A stretch of DNA of 64,000 nucleotides, from contig OZ244803.1 of assembly GCA_965220045.1 (NCBI GenBank), positions 1,240,001 to 1,304,000 of the forward strand. The letters are read 5' to 3'. The notes below the pieces were generated by a model. That model searched no databases, was not told where the DNA came from, and worked only from the letters and a program-made list of their open reading frames with translations. The stretch is from VXOZ01 sp965220045. GTDB lineage: Bacteria > Chloroflexota > UBA11872 > VXOZ01. The stretch's first letter is position 1; every line of letters begins with the position of its first letter. A program made the position numbers and the translations under genes. This document shows positions 17,702-26,444 of this stretch, piece by piece.

Positions 17702-18487
17702 CTACCACCACCGCCAGGGCATGGGGTTTTCGTAGTAGTGCACCGGTATGTTGGGCAGTTTCGCTTGAAGCTCTTTGGCAAACTGGGCAAGGCCTGGATT
17801 CTCGCTCACTTCGTGGCTGGTCTCAATTAACGGTACGCCGGAGTCCTTGGCAAAGTGCATCCCGTAATTGTCGCTTTCCCCGGCAATGAAGACATCGCAA
17901 CCATACTTGAGAATGGACTGCATGTAGCCCACGTTAACGAACAGGCCCAAGCCGCCCCAGGGCAAGCCCGCCCGCTTCACCGGCGCTGCGGGATCGTGCG
18001 GGGTCGCCCGCACCGCCGCCATGCCCAGAGCAGACTTAACGTGCTCCACAAGTCCGCCGTAGGTCGTGTCAGGCGGCAAATCATACGCTTTCAAATACGG
18101 CCCCTCATCTACAGCGGGTACACCAAGACAGAGCTTCTCGGCGAAGGCATCGAAAATACAGTGATGGTCCAGTGACCCGTGCGAGCGAATTACCGTTATG
18201 CCATGTTCCGCGAGTAAACCGAGGCGCCGCTGGTTCACCCGCCAGCTCAGATAGTCAACCGGCGTCGCGCTGCCGGGCGGGCGCCACGATGGGAAGTAGA
18301 GGTCTTCATGGGCGATGATGAGGTTGGCGCCGGCATTCCCGGCATGTGCGATGGCATCGAGGCTTGCCATCCAGCAGACTTGAATGCCGCTAACTTCCTG
18401 CTCGCGGTCGCCAAACAGAACGCCTTCATCGCGGCCTAGATCGCCGCACGTCTCGATGAGTGTCTGCAGAATGTCTACAGTGCGCAT
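17702..18487 (-). CDS. Nif3-like dinuclear metal centre protein
   Basis: A 261-residue member of the Nif3/YbgI family, which forms hexameric rings with a two-metal site. LIIAHEDLYFPSW near residue 75 and RSHGSLDHHCIFDAFAEKL near 115 resemble the metal-binding HxxxxF and H-x-x-D-x-x segments, and a C-terminal GESDNYGMHFAKDSGVPLIETSHE stretch supplies the late Glu/His ligands. The biochemical role of the family is unsettled. The ATG at 18487 is preferred to one eight codons upstream because GGTGGAG lies just before it. It runs divergently from the ceramidase-like pair and upstream of the HAD gene. Confidence 0.75.
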   Translation of the reverse strand: MRTVDILQTLIETCGDLGRDEGVLFGDREQEVSGIQVCWMASLDAIAHAGNAGANLIIAHEDLYFPSWRPPGSATPVDYLSWRVNQRRLGLLAEHGITVIRSHGSLDHHCIFDAFAEKLCLGVPAVDEGPYLKAYDLPPDTTYGGLVEHVKSALGMAAVRATPHDPAAPVKRAGLPWGGLGLFVNVGYMQSILKYGCDVFIAGESDNYGMHFAKDSGVPLIETSHEVSENPGLAQFAKELQAKLPNIPVHYYENPMPWRWW

Positions 18488-18647
18488 TACTCCACCCTTC
18501 TCTTGGCACAACTTGCATGAGCGAACTCACTGCCTCATGATAGCGAATAGCAATGTGGCACGATTGGTGCATCGCCCTGTAGATACGCGCGAGGACTTGG
18601 CCTGTAAATGGGTCATAGTGTGCCCAAAAACGGCAAGGATACTCAGG

Positions 18648-20021
18648 ATGCGGCAAGTGGAGCTAGGGACATCGAGAGCGGATGAAGTGCTGCCGGAACG
18701 CCCACCGCTCTGGGCGGGAGCCGCCAAGACGCAGATCACACCGCCGGTGGGAGCGTTACTCCAAAGCGGTATGACGATCGAGTCAACCGGCGTCCTCGAT
18801 GACCTTTACAGCACCGCTGTTGTTCTGGATGACGGAGAGACGAAGGTCGCGCTGGTTGGCAACGACATCATCTATATGGAAGCCCCGCTGGCGGCGGAAG
18901 TCCGCTCCCGCATCGCCGCGCAGACCGGCCTATCCGGCAACAATGTCCTCTTGAATGCTTCGCACACCCACTCGGGTCCTAATATCTGTGTCATTTCGCC
19001 GTACGCGATTGACATGGAGTACCGTGAGTGGCTGATCCAGCGCATCGTCGACACGGTAGTCAAGGCGGAGGCGGCCCTGGAACCTGCTTCACTGTCTATT
19101 GGTGAAGCGGAGGGTCTGTTTGCCGTCAATCGCCGCAAGGTGGTTGACGGCACTTCGAGCATGCTGCCGAACTACACGGCACCCGTTGACAATCGCGCGC
19201 GGGTGCTGCGCCTCGACCGGTTGAATGGCTCGGTGATCGCAATCCTGTTTTCAATAGCCTGCCACGGCACCGGCTACGACTATCGGGGTAATGATCCGCT
19301 CATAGGCGGCGACTACATTTCTCCGGCCAAAGACGAGATCGAGCGCTCGTTCGCCACGGAAGGAGGGCCGATTGCGGTCTTCCTAACGGGTTGCGGCGGC
19401 AATATCCGGCCGCGCGTGCTGACGCCGGACGGCGCCCGTTTTCATCCGTGTACCCCGGGGGAGATCGCGGCGCTCGGCCGCGGTGCCGGCGCAGTTGCCG
19501 TGCGCGCGGCGCGCGAGAGCCACATGGCCGTGGGGTATCCGCTTGCGGTGGCTCGAGAGCAACTGCCGTTGCCCTTCCAGGATCCCCCTACGCTTGGAGA
19601 ATTGCGGGCGTACCGCGCGGATCCTCGCCGCCATCGCTATCATCCGTGGGCCGACCGCCTGATAGAGAAGCTGGAAAGAGGCGAGGAATTGGAGAAGACC
19701 GTGGATATGGAGGTCCAAGTGCTGCGACTCGGCGGTGTCTGCATCGTCGCCATGGGCGGCGAGGTGTTTGTGGAGATCGGGCTGGCCATCGAGCGGGCAC
19801 TGCAGGACAGCCACGAGGTACAGATGGCCTTCACGCTCGGCTACAGCAACTCGGAAGTGGGCTACGTCTGCACCGCCAGCGCCTATCCCGAAGGCGGATC
19901 CGAGCCGGCCGACTTCTACCGCTGGTTCTGGTATCCTGCGCCGTTCAGGCCGGAAACTGAAGACTTCGTAGTCGACCGGGCCGTGGCGCTCGCCCGGCAG
20001 GTCTGCGATTTGGAAAACTGA
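18648..20021 (+). CDS. Neutral/alkaline ceramidase-like protein, paralog 1
   Basis: A 457-residue protein resembling the N-terminal domain of neutral/alkaline non-lysosomal ceramidases. Supporting segments are AKTQITPPVGA near residue 26, VLLNASHTHSGPN (His-x-His metal motif) near 107, and ACHGTGYDY near 206. Ceramidases hydrolyse the amide bond of ceramides, but many bacterial homologs lack the C-terminal domain and have unknown amide or ester substrates; at this length this one lacks it too. No signal peptide is visible, which is unusual for a ceramidase. The ATG at 18648 was chosen because the family-specific sequence begins shortly after it; more upstream sequence overlaps the divergent Nif3-like gene. 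Confidence 0.75.
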   Translation: MRQVELGTSRADEVLPERPPLWAGAAKTQITPPVGALLQSGMTIESTGVLDDLYSTAVVLDDGETKVALVGNDIIYMEAPLAAEVRSRIAAQTGLSGNNVLLNASHTHSGPNICVISPYAIDMEYREWLIQRIVDTVVKAEAALEPASLSIGEAEGLFAVNRRKVVDGTSSMLPNYTAPVDNRARVLRLDRLNGSVIAILFSIACHGTGYDYRGNDPLIGGDYISPAKDEIERSFATEGGPIAVFLTGCGGNIRPRVLTPDGARFHPCTPGEIAALGRGAGAVAVRAARESHMAVGYPLAVAREQLPLPFQDPPTLGELRAYRADPRRHRYHPWADRLIEKLERGEELEKTVDMEVQVLRLGGVCIVAMGGEVFVEIGLAIERALQDSHEVQMAFTLGYSNSEVGYVCTASAYPEGGSEPADFYRWFWYPAPFRPETEDFVVDRAVALARQVCDLEN

Positions 20022-20071
20022 ATAATGCCGCTGATGGTAGTTGAAACGTCTGTGAAGTAAGGAAGCGAACG

Positions 20072-21463
20072 ATGGCTGGTAACGTCCGCATGGGTGCGGT
20101 GAAAGTAAACATAACTCCGCCGGTGGGTACCCATCTCGGCGGCTACGGCAATCGCCAGCAGCCGTCGGATGACATCCACGATGAACTTTACGCTTCCGTG
20201 TATGTGTTTGCAGACGACACCACGACCGCTGCCGTCGTGGGCGCCGATCTCGTTGACATTTCCTTGGAGCGCACGCACGCCGTCCGCAAGAAGATCACGG
20301 CTGCGACCGGGATTCCGGGCTCTCACGTCATGCTGGGCATGACTCACGCCCACAGCGGCCCAAACACGAAAGACTGGGGCGCGGGATTGCCGGGAGCTAC
20401 CATTCCCTATCCGGGCGGCATACCGGATGAAGAGTTGACCTATGAACTGCCGATCCTCGATCACGACTACCTTGCCGAACTGGAAAACAAGCTCACCGGC
20501 GCGGTGGCCATGGCGCTTCAGCGGTTGCAGCCCGTGGTGGGTGACATCGGCACCGGCGAATACGGCCTCGCCATCAATCGCCGCGGCGAGCGGAATGGTG
20601 AAGTGGTCAACTGCCCACGACCCGACGGTCTCGTCGATCATGCGGTGCCGGTGCTGCGCTTTGATACGGAGACCGGCGAGCCGGCGGGTATTGTCTTCAA
20701 CTATGCCTGCCACCCGACCAGCATGAGCGACAACTATGCCATTAGCGCCGACTATCCGGGCCCCGCACGGGCGTTTGTGGAAAATGTGTACGGCGTCGAT
20801 TGCGTGGTGGGTTTTCTGTTGGGCTGCCACGGCGACATTCGACCCAATTACACCGACGAAACGGGGACCCGCTTCCGCTCGGCGAACTTTGCCGAGCTTG
20901 AGCGTGAAGGCCTCATCATGGGCGCGGAAGTGGTGAAGGTGCGGGAGCGCATCAACCCCCGTGTCCTTGAGGGAGTAGCAGCGGCCAGCACGCCCATCGT
21001 CGCGCCGTTTGCCGAGCCGCCGACACTCGGCTATCTGCGCGCGGCGCTGAAAACCGGTGCGTTTCCCGATACCGGCCGCCGCCTTCCCTTCTGTAAAGCC
21101 CGGTGGGCGCAGCGCATTCTCCGTCAGCTTGAAGCCAGTACCTTGGCCGAAGGCCTGGAAACGGAACTGCAGGTGATCCGCGTGGGACACCTCGTATTCG
21201 TCGGCTTTCCCGGTGAGTTTTTCCTGGAGTACGGCATGGAGACCCGTTCGCGCGTCAAAGAGCAGTTTGGCCTCGACGTAGTGCACGTGAGCATGGCCAA
21301 CGACATGATCGGCTACGTTGCTTCCGACCGAGAGATCCCGCGCGGCGGGTACGAGGTCGGTTCCTACCAGGATGACGAACTGGCGCCGGCGCATTACAGA
21401 ACGGGAACCCAGGGTCTATTCGTAAGTCGGGCCCTTGAACTTGTAAATTCGACTCTATCGTGA
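20072..21463 (+). CDS. Neutral/alkaline ceramidase-like protein, paralog 2
   Basis: 463 residues, about 50 bases after paralog 1 and sharing its layout: GAVKVNITPPVGTHLGGYG at the N-terminus, GMTHAHSGPN near residue 95 (metal-binding His-x-His) and NYACHPTSM near 210. The N-terminal glycine-rich segment is closer to the ceramidase consensus than in paralog 1. A signal peptide is absent. AAGGAAG lies upstream of the ATG. The pair probably forms one transcription unit and arose by duplication. A role in degrading an amide-linked lipid or a related compound is inferred from the fold only. Confidence 0.78.
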   Translation: MAGNVRMGAVKVNITPPVGTHLGGYGNRQQPSDDIHDELYASVYVFADDTTTAAVVGADLVDISLERTHAVRKKITAATGIPGSHVMLGMTHAHSGPNTKDWGAGLPGATIPYPGGIPDEELTYELPILDHDYLAELENKLTGAVAMALQRLQPVVGDIGTGEYGLAINRRGERNGEVVNCPRPDGLVDHAVPVLRFDTETGEPAGIVFNYACHPTSMSDNYAISADYPGPARAFVENVYGVDCVVGFLLGCHGDIRPNYTDETGTRFRSANFAELEREGLIMGAEVVKVRERINPRVLEGVAAASTPIVAPFAEPPTLGYLRAALKTGAFPDTGRRLPFCKARWAQRILRQLEASTLAEGLETELQVIRVGHLVFVGFPGEFFLEYGMETRSRVKEQFGLDVVHVSMANDMIGYVASDREIPRGGYEVGSYQDDELAPAHYRTGTQGLFVSRALELVNSTLS

Positions 21464-21591
21464 TTCTTAGGTGGGTCTTGCCGGGCACATTGGCAATCAT
21501 TGCTCTACGGGCTGCGGACTAGCGAGCGCAGCAAGGGTAGTGAGTGGCCATCCGGCCTTAAGCCAGTGCAAGGCACGCTGGTGGGCGTGAA

Positions 21592-21620
21592 TTGAACGTA
21601 CAAGCCACGCGTGCTACGAT
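21592..21620 (+). promoter_or_regulatory. Predicted promoter for MBL nuclease-like gene
   Basis: TTGAAC (21592-21597) and TACGAT (21615-21620) are 17 bases apart. The expected transcription start near 21627 supports the ATG at 21678 as the translation start. Confidence 0.5.
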
Positions 21621-21677
21621 TCTGTGAGCCCGTTTTCGTTCATTTTCCACGCTCACGTGTCTTATCGAAAGACCCAT

Positions 21678-22646
21678 ATGCAGACTCCGATTGAACCCGG
21701 CATCTTCATTCCCGCGCTGGACCTTTGGCTCGATTCGCGGCGGGTAAAGCCGGAAGGATTCATCTCTCACGCTCATAGCGACCACCTGGCGTCGCACCAT
21801 CATGTCCTCGCCACCGCCGAGACCATAGCTCTCGCCGCCCAGCGGATGAAGATCAAACAGGCGCAGCCGCTACGTTTTGATGAGCCGCTGGAGCGCGACG
21901 GCTTTACGTTGACACTGTTTCCGGCAGGCCATTGCCTCGGTTCGGCACAGGTCGCTATTGACGTGCACGCGACCGGCGAGCGCATCGTGTATACGGGAGA
22001 CCTGCACCTGGGGGATGATCTCTTCGGGCAACCGGCGGAGCCTATTCGCTGCGACACGCTCATCATCGATGCCACGTTCGGACATCAGGACTACGTTTTT
22101 CCTTCCCGCGCCATCGTGAGTGAGGACTTGTGCAAATGGGTAGAGGCAACGCTCCATTACGGTGAAGTGCCCGTTGTCCTCGCGTACAGCCTCGGCAAAG
22201 GCCAGGAGGCGCTGCACATCCTGCTTGAGGCCGGCTTTGAGGTGCAGGTGCACGAGTCGACGTTTACCATGACAGAAGTCTACCGACAGATGGGAGTGCA
22301 TTTTCCCGGACCGTATACGCGCTGGTGCGGCCGGCGGGAGGAAGGGACGGTGGTGCTGATGCCGCCGCACGCGTGCAGCCGGCGGGAGATGTTCGCCCTT
22401 GAGCCATACCGCACGCTGCTGCTCAGCGGCTGGGCGATGGATCCATCCTGCAAGTATCGCATGCGTGTCGATGAGGCCCTGCCTCTGAGCGATCATTGCG
22501 ACTGGAACCAGCTTGACGCATATGTGGCGCGGGCCCAGCCAGAGCGTGTGTTCACGATGTTTGGTCCACAGCAATTCTCCGCTTACCTGCGCGATAGAGG
22601 CATCGATGCCTGGCCCTTGGAAGCCAGGCAACCGGCTATGTTCTAA
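21678..22646 (+). CDS. MBL-fold exonuclease / mRNA 3'-end-processing-factor-like protein
   Basis: A 322-residue metallo-beta-lactamase-fold protein. SHAHSDHL near residue 31 is the HxHxDH metal motif, PAGHCLGSAQV near 83 and YTGDLHLGDD near 107 supply further ligands, and SDHCDW near 275 is the late Asp/His segment of the nuclease branch. It resembles COG1236 proteins and the exonucleases found beside bacterial DNA ligases, so a role in DNA or RNA processing is likely. No ligase or helicase partner is adjacent. It is preceded by its own predicted promoter. An in-frame GTG at 21624 would add 18 residues but lies right at the predicted transcript start. Confidence 0.78.
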   Translation: MQTPIEPGIFIPALDLWLDSRRVKPEGFISHAHSDHLASHHHVLATAETIALAAQRMKIKQAQPLRFDEPLERDGFTLTLFPAGHCLGSAQVAIDVHATGERIVYTGDLHLGDDLFGQPAEPIRCDTLIIDATFGHQDYVFPSRAIVSEDLCKWVEATLHYGEVPVVLAYSLGKGQEALHILLEAGFEVQVHESTFTMTEVYRQMGVHFPGPYTRWCGRREEGTVVLMPPHACSRREMFALEPYRTLLLSGWAMDPSCKYRMRVDEALPLSDHCDWNQLDAYVARAQPERVFTMFGPQQFSAYLRDRGIDAWPLEARQPAMF

Positions 22647-22701
22647 AGCGACCAGTGCGCCGGGGCGATTGGCTGTAGTCTGTTCTTGCGCTTTTGTCAC
22701 T

Positions 22702-22729
22702 TTGCCGATACGGTCTTTTGGGCGATAAT
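22702..22729 (+). promoter_or_regulatory. Predicted promoter for PhyH-like gene
   Basis: TTGCCG (22702-22707) and GATAAT (22724-22729) are 16 bases apart, about 155 bases before the start codon. Confidence 0.35.
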
Positions 22730-22885
22730 GTAGGCGTTGTGCTGACAGAGTGTGGGACAGCCGTCGCAAATGTGGCGCAGGGCCAAGGTAGATTGCCACA
22801 GTGGCAGTTATGAATTCCCGCCACGACCCGGGCTCTCCGCACCGACGAAATAGGCATTTGGCAGCAAAATCATGGAGGAGACACG

Positions 22886-23671
22886 ATGGCGCAGGCGACA
22901 GTTGAGGTAACGTCCGAGGAGCAGGCCCTTTACGCAGAGAACGGCTATCTCCTGATTAAGGGTCTGGTTTCGGCTGAGGGTATTGCGGAACTCAAAGAGC
23001 GGCTGGAAGAGTACATGTACGACCGTCTGCACGTACCGGAAGGTGTAAAGATCCAGATAGAGCCGCGAGTCGAGCGCGGCGAAGTGCCCTGGCCGGAACG
23101 GCGCGGCGACGCGTACCGCAAGATCGACCGGCTCGTCATCCACGACGACCGCTTCCGCGCGCTGGGGACCATGCCCGGAGTTGTGGAGCGCATGCAGGCG
23201 CTCATCGGCAGCAGGAATCTCAAGCTCTTTCGCGACTCCGTGCTCATGAAACCGGCCCAGGTTGGTTCAGCCAAGGGCATGCACCAGGATTCGCCCTACT
23301 GGCCGATTGAGCCGATGGCATTGAGTTCATGCTGGATGCCCTTTGAGCCGGCCACGCCGGAGAATGGCTGCATTACGGCCATTCCCGGCAGTCACAAGCG
23401 CGGCCCCGTACCCCACGAGCGCGTGCCGGATGACTACATTATCAACGAAGCCAATTACAATCCCAGTGACGTGATTGCTGTACCCATGGAAGCGGGCGAC
23501 GGCCTCTTCTTCCATAGCCTGCTGCTCCACGGCACCGCGCCCAACCTTACGGCAAATTCGCGGCGGGCGATTACGATGAGCTACATGGCGACGGAATTCC
23601 AGTACACGGGTGACGCGCCAAAGCCGGACTACCTGCGCATCAGCGGCGAGGATGTTCCGGGCGGAGTCTAA
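22886..23671 (+). CDS. Phytanoyl-CoA dioxygenase (PhyH) family oxygenase
   Basis: A 261-residue Fe(II)/2-oxoglutarate-dependent dioxygenase. The iron ligands are His133 and Asp135 (in MHQDSPYW) and His215 (in LLHGTAPN), and Arg226 or Arg227 would bind 2-oxoglutarate. The family hydroxylates phytanoyl-CoA in animals, while bacterial members act on many small molecules including natural products and phosphonates, so the substrate is unknown. GGAGGAG precedes the ATG at good spacing. It lies between the MBL nuclease-like gene and a nucleobase-type permease; neither neighbour tells its role. Confidence 0.88.
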   Translation: MAQATVEVTSEEQALYAENGYLLIKGLVSAEGIAELKERLEEYMYDRLHVPEGVKIQIEPRVERGEVPWPERRGDAYRKIDRLVIHDDRFRALGTMPGVVERMQALIGSRNLKLFRDSVLMKPAQVGSAKGMHQDSPYWPIEPMALSSCWMPFEPATPENGCITAIPGSHKRGPVPHERVPDDYIINEANYNPSDVIAVPMEAGDGLFFHSLLLHGTAPNLTANSRRAITMSYMATEFQYTGDAPKPDYLRISGEDVPGGV

Positions 23672-23751
23672 CGTTCGCGAGGCGACAACTCCCGGAATGC
23701 CTAAGGTGCGATCCCCAATGGAGTTGCCGTTGATTCCAAAAGGGGTGCTTT

Positions 23752-25488
23752 TTGGCTGCAGCCCGCTTGAGTGAGAACATTCGCTACGAGCCTGATGAAG
23801 AGTGCTCGCTATTCGAGGCGGTAGCCGTCGGCGCCCAGGGCGTTCTGATCGTTGTGGCCCCGGCAGTGTTGATTGTAGCCATAACGGCGGTTGCGTCCGG
23901 CCAGGACGAGCGCTATCTCACGTGGGCTGTGTTTGCGTCGCTCATCATCGGCGGGGCGGTAACAGCGCTGCAGGCGGCCGGAGTCGGGTGGCTGGGCACG
24001 CGGCATATCCTCATTACGGGCACCACGCCCAACTATGTGGCCGTATCGGTCTTGGCGCTCCAAGCCGGTGGTCCCGCCACGCTGGCAAGTCTCATTATAC
24101 TTTCTGCCGTCTTCTACTTGGCAATCGCGGCGTGGCTGCCCCGTTTGCGGCGGATCATCACGCCTGCCGTCTCCGGCACGGTGCTCATGCTGATCGCGAC
24201 CATGATCCTACCCGTTGCGTTCGACCGGCTGAAGGAGGTCCCGGCAGGCACACCGGAGCTCGCCGGCCCCGGCGTAGCGTTGGTGACGTTGGTGGTAACT
24301 ACGGTTCTTGCCTTGCGCGCGCCCGCGCAGTGGCGGCTGTGGTCACCGCTCATTGGCATCGGCGCCGGCTGCGGGGCGGCAGCTCTCTTTGGCATGTACG
24401 ACCTAGCGCGACTCACGGACGCCCCGTGGATCGGCATTCCCGATGGTGGGTTTCCCGGACTGGAGCTCACGCCGACGGCAGGCTTTTGGGCGCTGTTGCC
24501 GATGTTCCTGGTCGTAACGCTAGTGCAGGCGATCAAGACTATTGGCGACGCAGTTGTAGTGCAACAGGTTTCGCAGCGTAGGCAGCGGGCCATCGACTTT
24601 CGCCAGGTTCAAGGCGCGCTCTATGCCAATGGGATGGGCATCCTGCTGTCAGGTATTGCCGGCACACCGCCCACCAGTGCCTACTCTTCTTCCACCGTCT
24701 CGCTCATCAATTTGACCGGGATAGCGGCACGCCGGGTCGCCTACGCAATTGGGGTGATCTTCTTGATCTTGGCGCTCTTTCCCAAGGTTACGGGCCTGCT
24801 CCTCACCATACCCAACCCGATAATGGGAGCGTTCTTGCTGGTAGCGATTGGGATCCTCTTCTTCGAGGGCATACGGACGGTTTCGCGCTCAGGACTAAGC
24901 TTTCAGGATGCCATGGTAGTCGGTCTGTCGTTCTCCATCGGCGTGGGACTGCAGCACCAGAATATCTTCGTCGGCATTGTGAGTTCGCCATGGGATGCGC
25001 TGTTGGGCAATGGCATCACCATCGGTGCCGCGGTAGCGATCGCGTTGACAGTATTGCTCGATGTGACGGGCCCACGGCGTAGGCGGTTGGCAGTGCAACT
25101 AGACGGTTCCGACCTACCCCGAATTGACGCGTTTCTGCGGGAGACCGCAGCCAGGCTCGGTTGGGACGACGCTTCAATCGACCGGCTGCGCTCCGCCGGT
25201 GAAGAGACGCTATCCAGCCTGTTGCAACCAGGTAACGAACTGCCCGGTGAGAAGGTGCCGCGCCTCATCATCGTCGCGCGGCCGGAAAGTGGTGCGGTGG
25301 AATTGGAGTTCTCGGCCGTGTTCGCTGAGGAGAACCTGGAAGACCGGCTGGCGCATCTCGATGAGCAGTCCGAAATCAGCGATGAGAGGGAAGTATCGTT
25401 TCGTCTGCTACGTCACTACGCTTCTGGGGTCCAGCACCAGAAGTACCACGGGTTGGACATCGTTACCGTGCGGGTTGAAGGCCCATAG
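23752..25488 (+). CDS. NCS2-type nucleobase permease fused to a GHKL/RsbW-like C-terminal domain
   Basis: 578 residues. The first ~445 contain many hydrophobic segments and the NCS2 (xanthine/uracil permease) pattern, including GTTPNYVAVS near residue 85 and a substrate-site region FLVVTLVQAIKTIGDAV near 248. From about 450 there is a soluble domain with the order of strands and helices of RsbW-like ATPases: a helix IDRLRSAGEETLSSLLQ in the place of the N-box, then LIIVARPESGAVELEFSA. The usual N-box Asn appears replaced by Ser, so ATP binding is doubtful. The start is TTG after AAAGGGGTG. It should sit in the cytoplasmic membrane; the tail may regulate transport. Confidence 0.82.
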   Translation: MAAARLSENIRYEPDEECSLFEAVAVGAQGVLIVVAPAVLIVAITAVASGQDERYLTWAVFASLIIGGAVTALQAAGVGWLGTRHILITGTTPNYVAVSVLALQAGGPATLASLIILSAVFYLAIAAWLPRLRRIITPAVSGTVLMLIATMILPVAFDRLKEVPAGTPELAGPGVALVTLVVTTVLALRAPAQWRLWSPLIGIGAGCGAAALFGMYDLARLTDAPWIGIPDGGFPGLELTPTAGFWALLPMFLVVTLVQAIKTIGDAVVVQQVSQRRQRAIDFRQVQGALYANGMGILLSGIAGTPPTSAYSSSTVSLINLTGIAARRVAYAIGVIFLILALFPKVTGLLLTIPNPIMGAFLLVAIGILFFEGIRTVSRSGLSFQDAMVVGLSFSIGVGLQHQNIFVGIVSSPWDALLGNGITIGAAVAIALTVLLDVTGPRRRRLAVQLDGSDLPRIDAFLRETAARLGWDDASIDRLRSAGEETLSSLLQPGNELPGEKVPRLIIVARPESGAVELEFSAVFAEENLEDRLAHLDEQSEISDEREVSFRLLRHYASGVQHQKYHGLDIVTVRVEGP

Positions 25489-25533
25489 AGCGTGGCACAG
25501 GCGCATTGGGGCCCATTGGGGCACAGGCCCGCC

Positions 25534-26442
25534 TCAGTCAGCCGTGATCTGTTCAACAAACTCCCGCACGATGGTCGCGCACTCTTCCGGCATCTCCAAA
25601 GGCAGGAAGTGGGTGGCATCGGGCAAGAAGTCGTAGTCCACGCTCAGTATGTCGCTGAGGTCGAGCGTCGGCAGGTACGAGTAGGGTAGGGTTGGGTCGG
25701 CCCCAACCACCTTAATGGGGCAGTTAAACTTCCCAAAATCCACGAGCACGGCATAGGGGCTGGCATAGTCCACGATCTGCGCTTCATACTCTGGCGGGCA
25801 GCGCAGTTCGAAGCCTGAGTTCTCCGCACTCTCACGCAACGTGGCCTGCGCGATAAGTTTCGTCACGCCGGGCACAGTGTGCCGGAACGTTGGCGCAAAA
25901 CTCAGCAGTTCCTCGAAGTCCTCCCTGGACTTGAACCGAAAAGTCCTGCGTCGCGCAAACCCCGCCGCCCGCGTGGCTGCCGTATCGAATTCTTCATAGC
26001 TGGCACCGGGCTTGCATAGCGGGGGATCGAACAAGACAAGCGCGGCGTGCCGGCTGCCCTTCGTCGGCGACACAAGCGTTGTCAGGGATGAGACGGAGTG
26101 ATACACCCCAATGAGCGGCTTCGACCCAAAGTGGGACTCTATTGCATCCAGAATGAGGTCGTGATCGTTGGCGAATGTCGCAACCGTGTGCTCCCGCATT
26201 GAAGTAAGGGCATTCCAACCATGGTTGCGTAAGTCATGCACGATGACGTCGAAGTCAGCGGTGAGTAGAGACCAGAAAGGGTAGTATAGGTCGATGGCCA
26301 GACCGTTGCCGTGGCTAAGCACAAGCCGGGGCCCATCGGGGTTGCCATGCCGGCGCAGCGTGATGATGGTCTCATCATCCACCGGCACGTCCAAGGTGGC
26401 GGCGGGCGCGGGGACTTGATAGGTTGAATCTGAATCAGACAT
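25534..26442 (-). CDS. Alpha/beta hydrolase, possibly linked to the PKS locus
   Basis: 302 residues with the alpha/beta hydrolase fold: LVLSHGNGLAIDLYYPFW (residues 40-57) gives the oxyanion region, and IGVYHSVSS (111-119) the nucleophile elbow with Ser116. The elbow lacks the usual small residues of GxSxG. A late THFLPLEMPEE supplies the catalytic His. It begins two bases after the phosphopantetheinyl transferase stop codon, so the two are surely co-transcribed. That makes a thioesterase or other off-loading role for the PKS plausible, though nothing in the sequence proves it. No signal peptide is seen. Confidence 0.8.
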   Translation of the reverse strand: MSDSDSTYQVPAPAATLDVPVDDETIITLRRHGNPDGPRLVLSHGNGLAIDLYYPFWSLLTADFDVIVHDLRNHGWNALTSMREHTVATFANDHDLILDAIESHFGSKPLIGVYHSVSSLTTLVSPTKGSRHAALVLFDPPLCKPGASYEEFDTAATRAAGFARRRTFRFKSREDFEELLSFAPTFRHTVPGVTKLIAQATLRESAENSGFELRCPPEYEAQIVDYASPYAVLVDFGKFNCPIKVVGADPTLPYSYLPTLDLSDILSVDYDFLPDATHFLPLEMPEECATIVREFVEQITAD

Positions 26443-26444
26443 CT

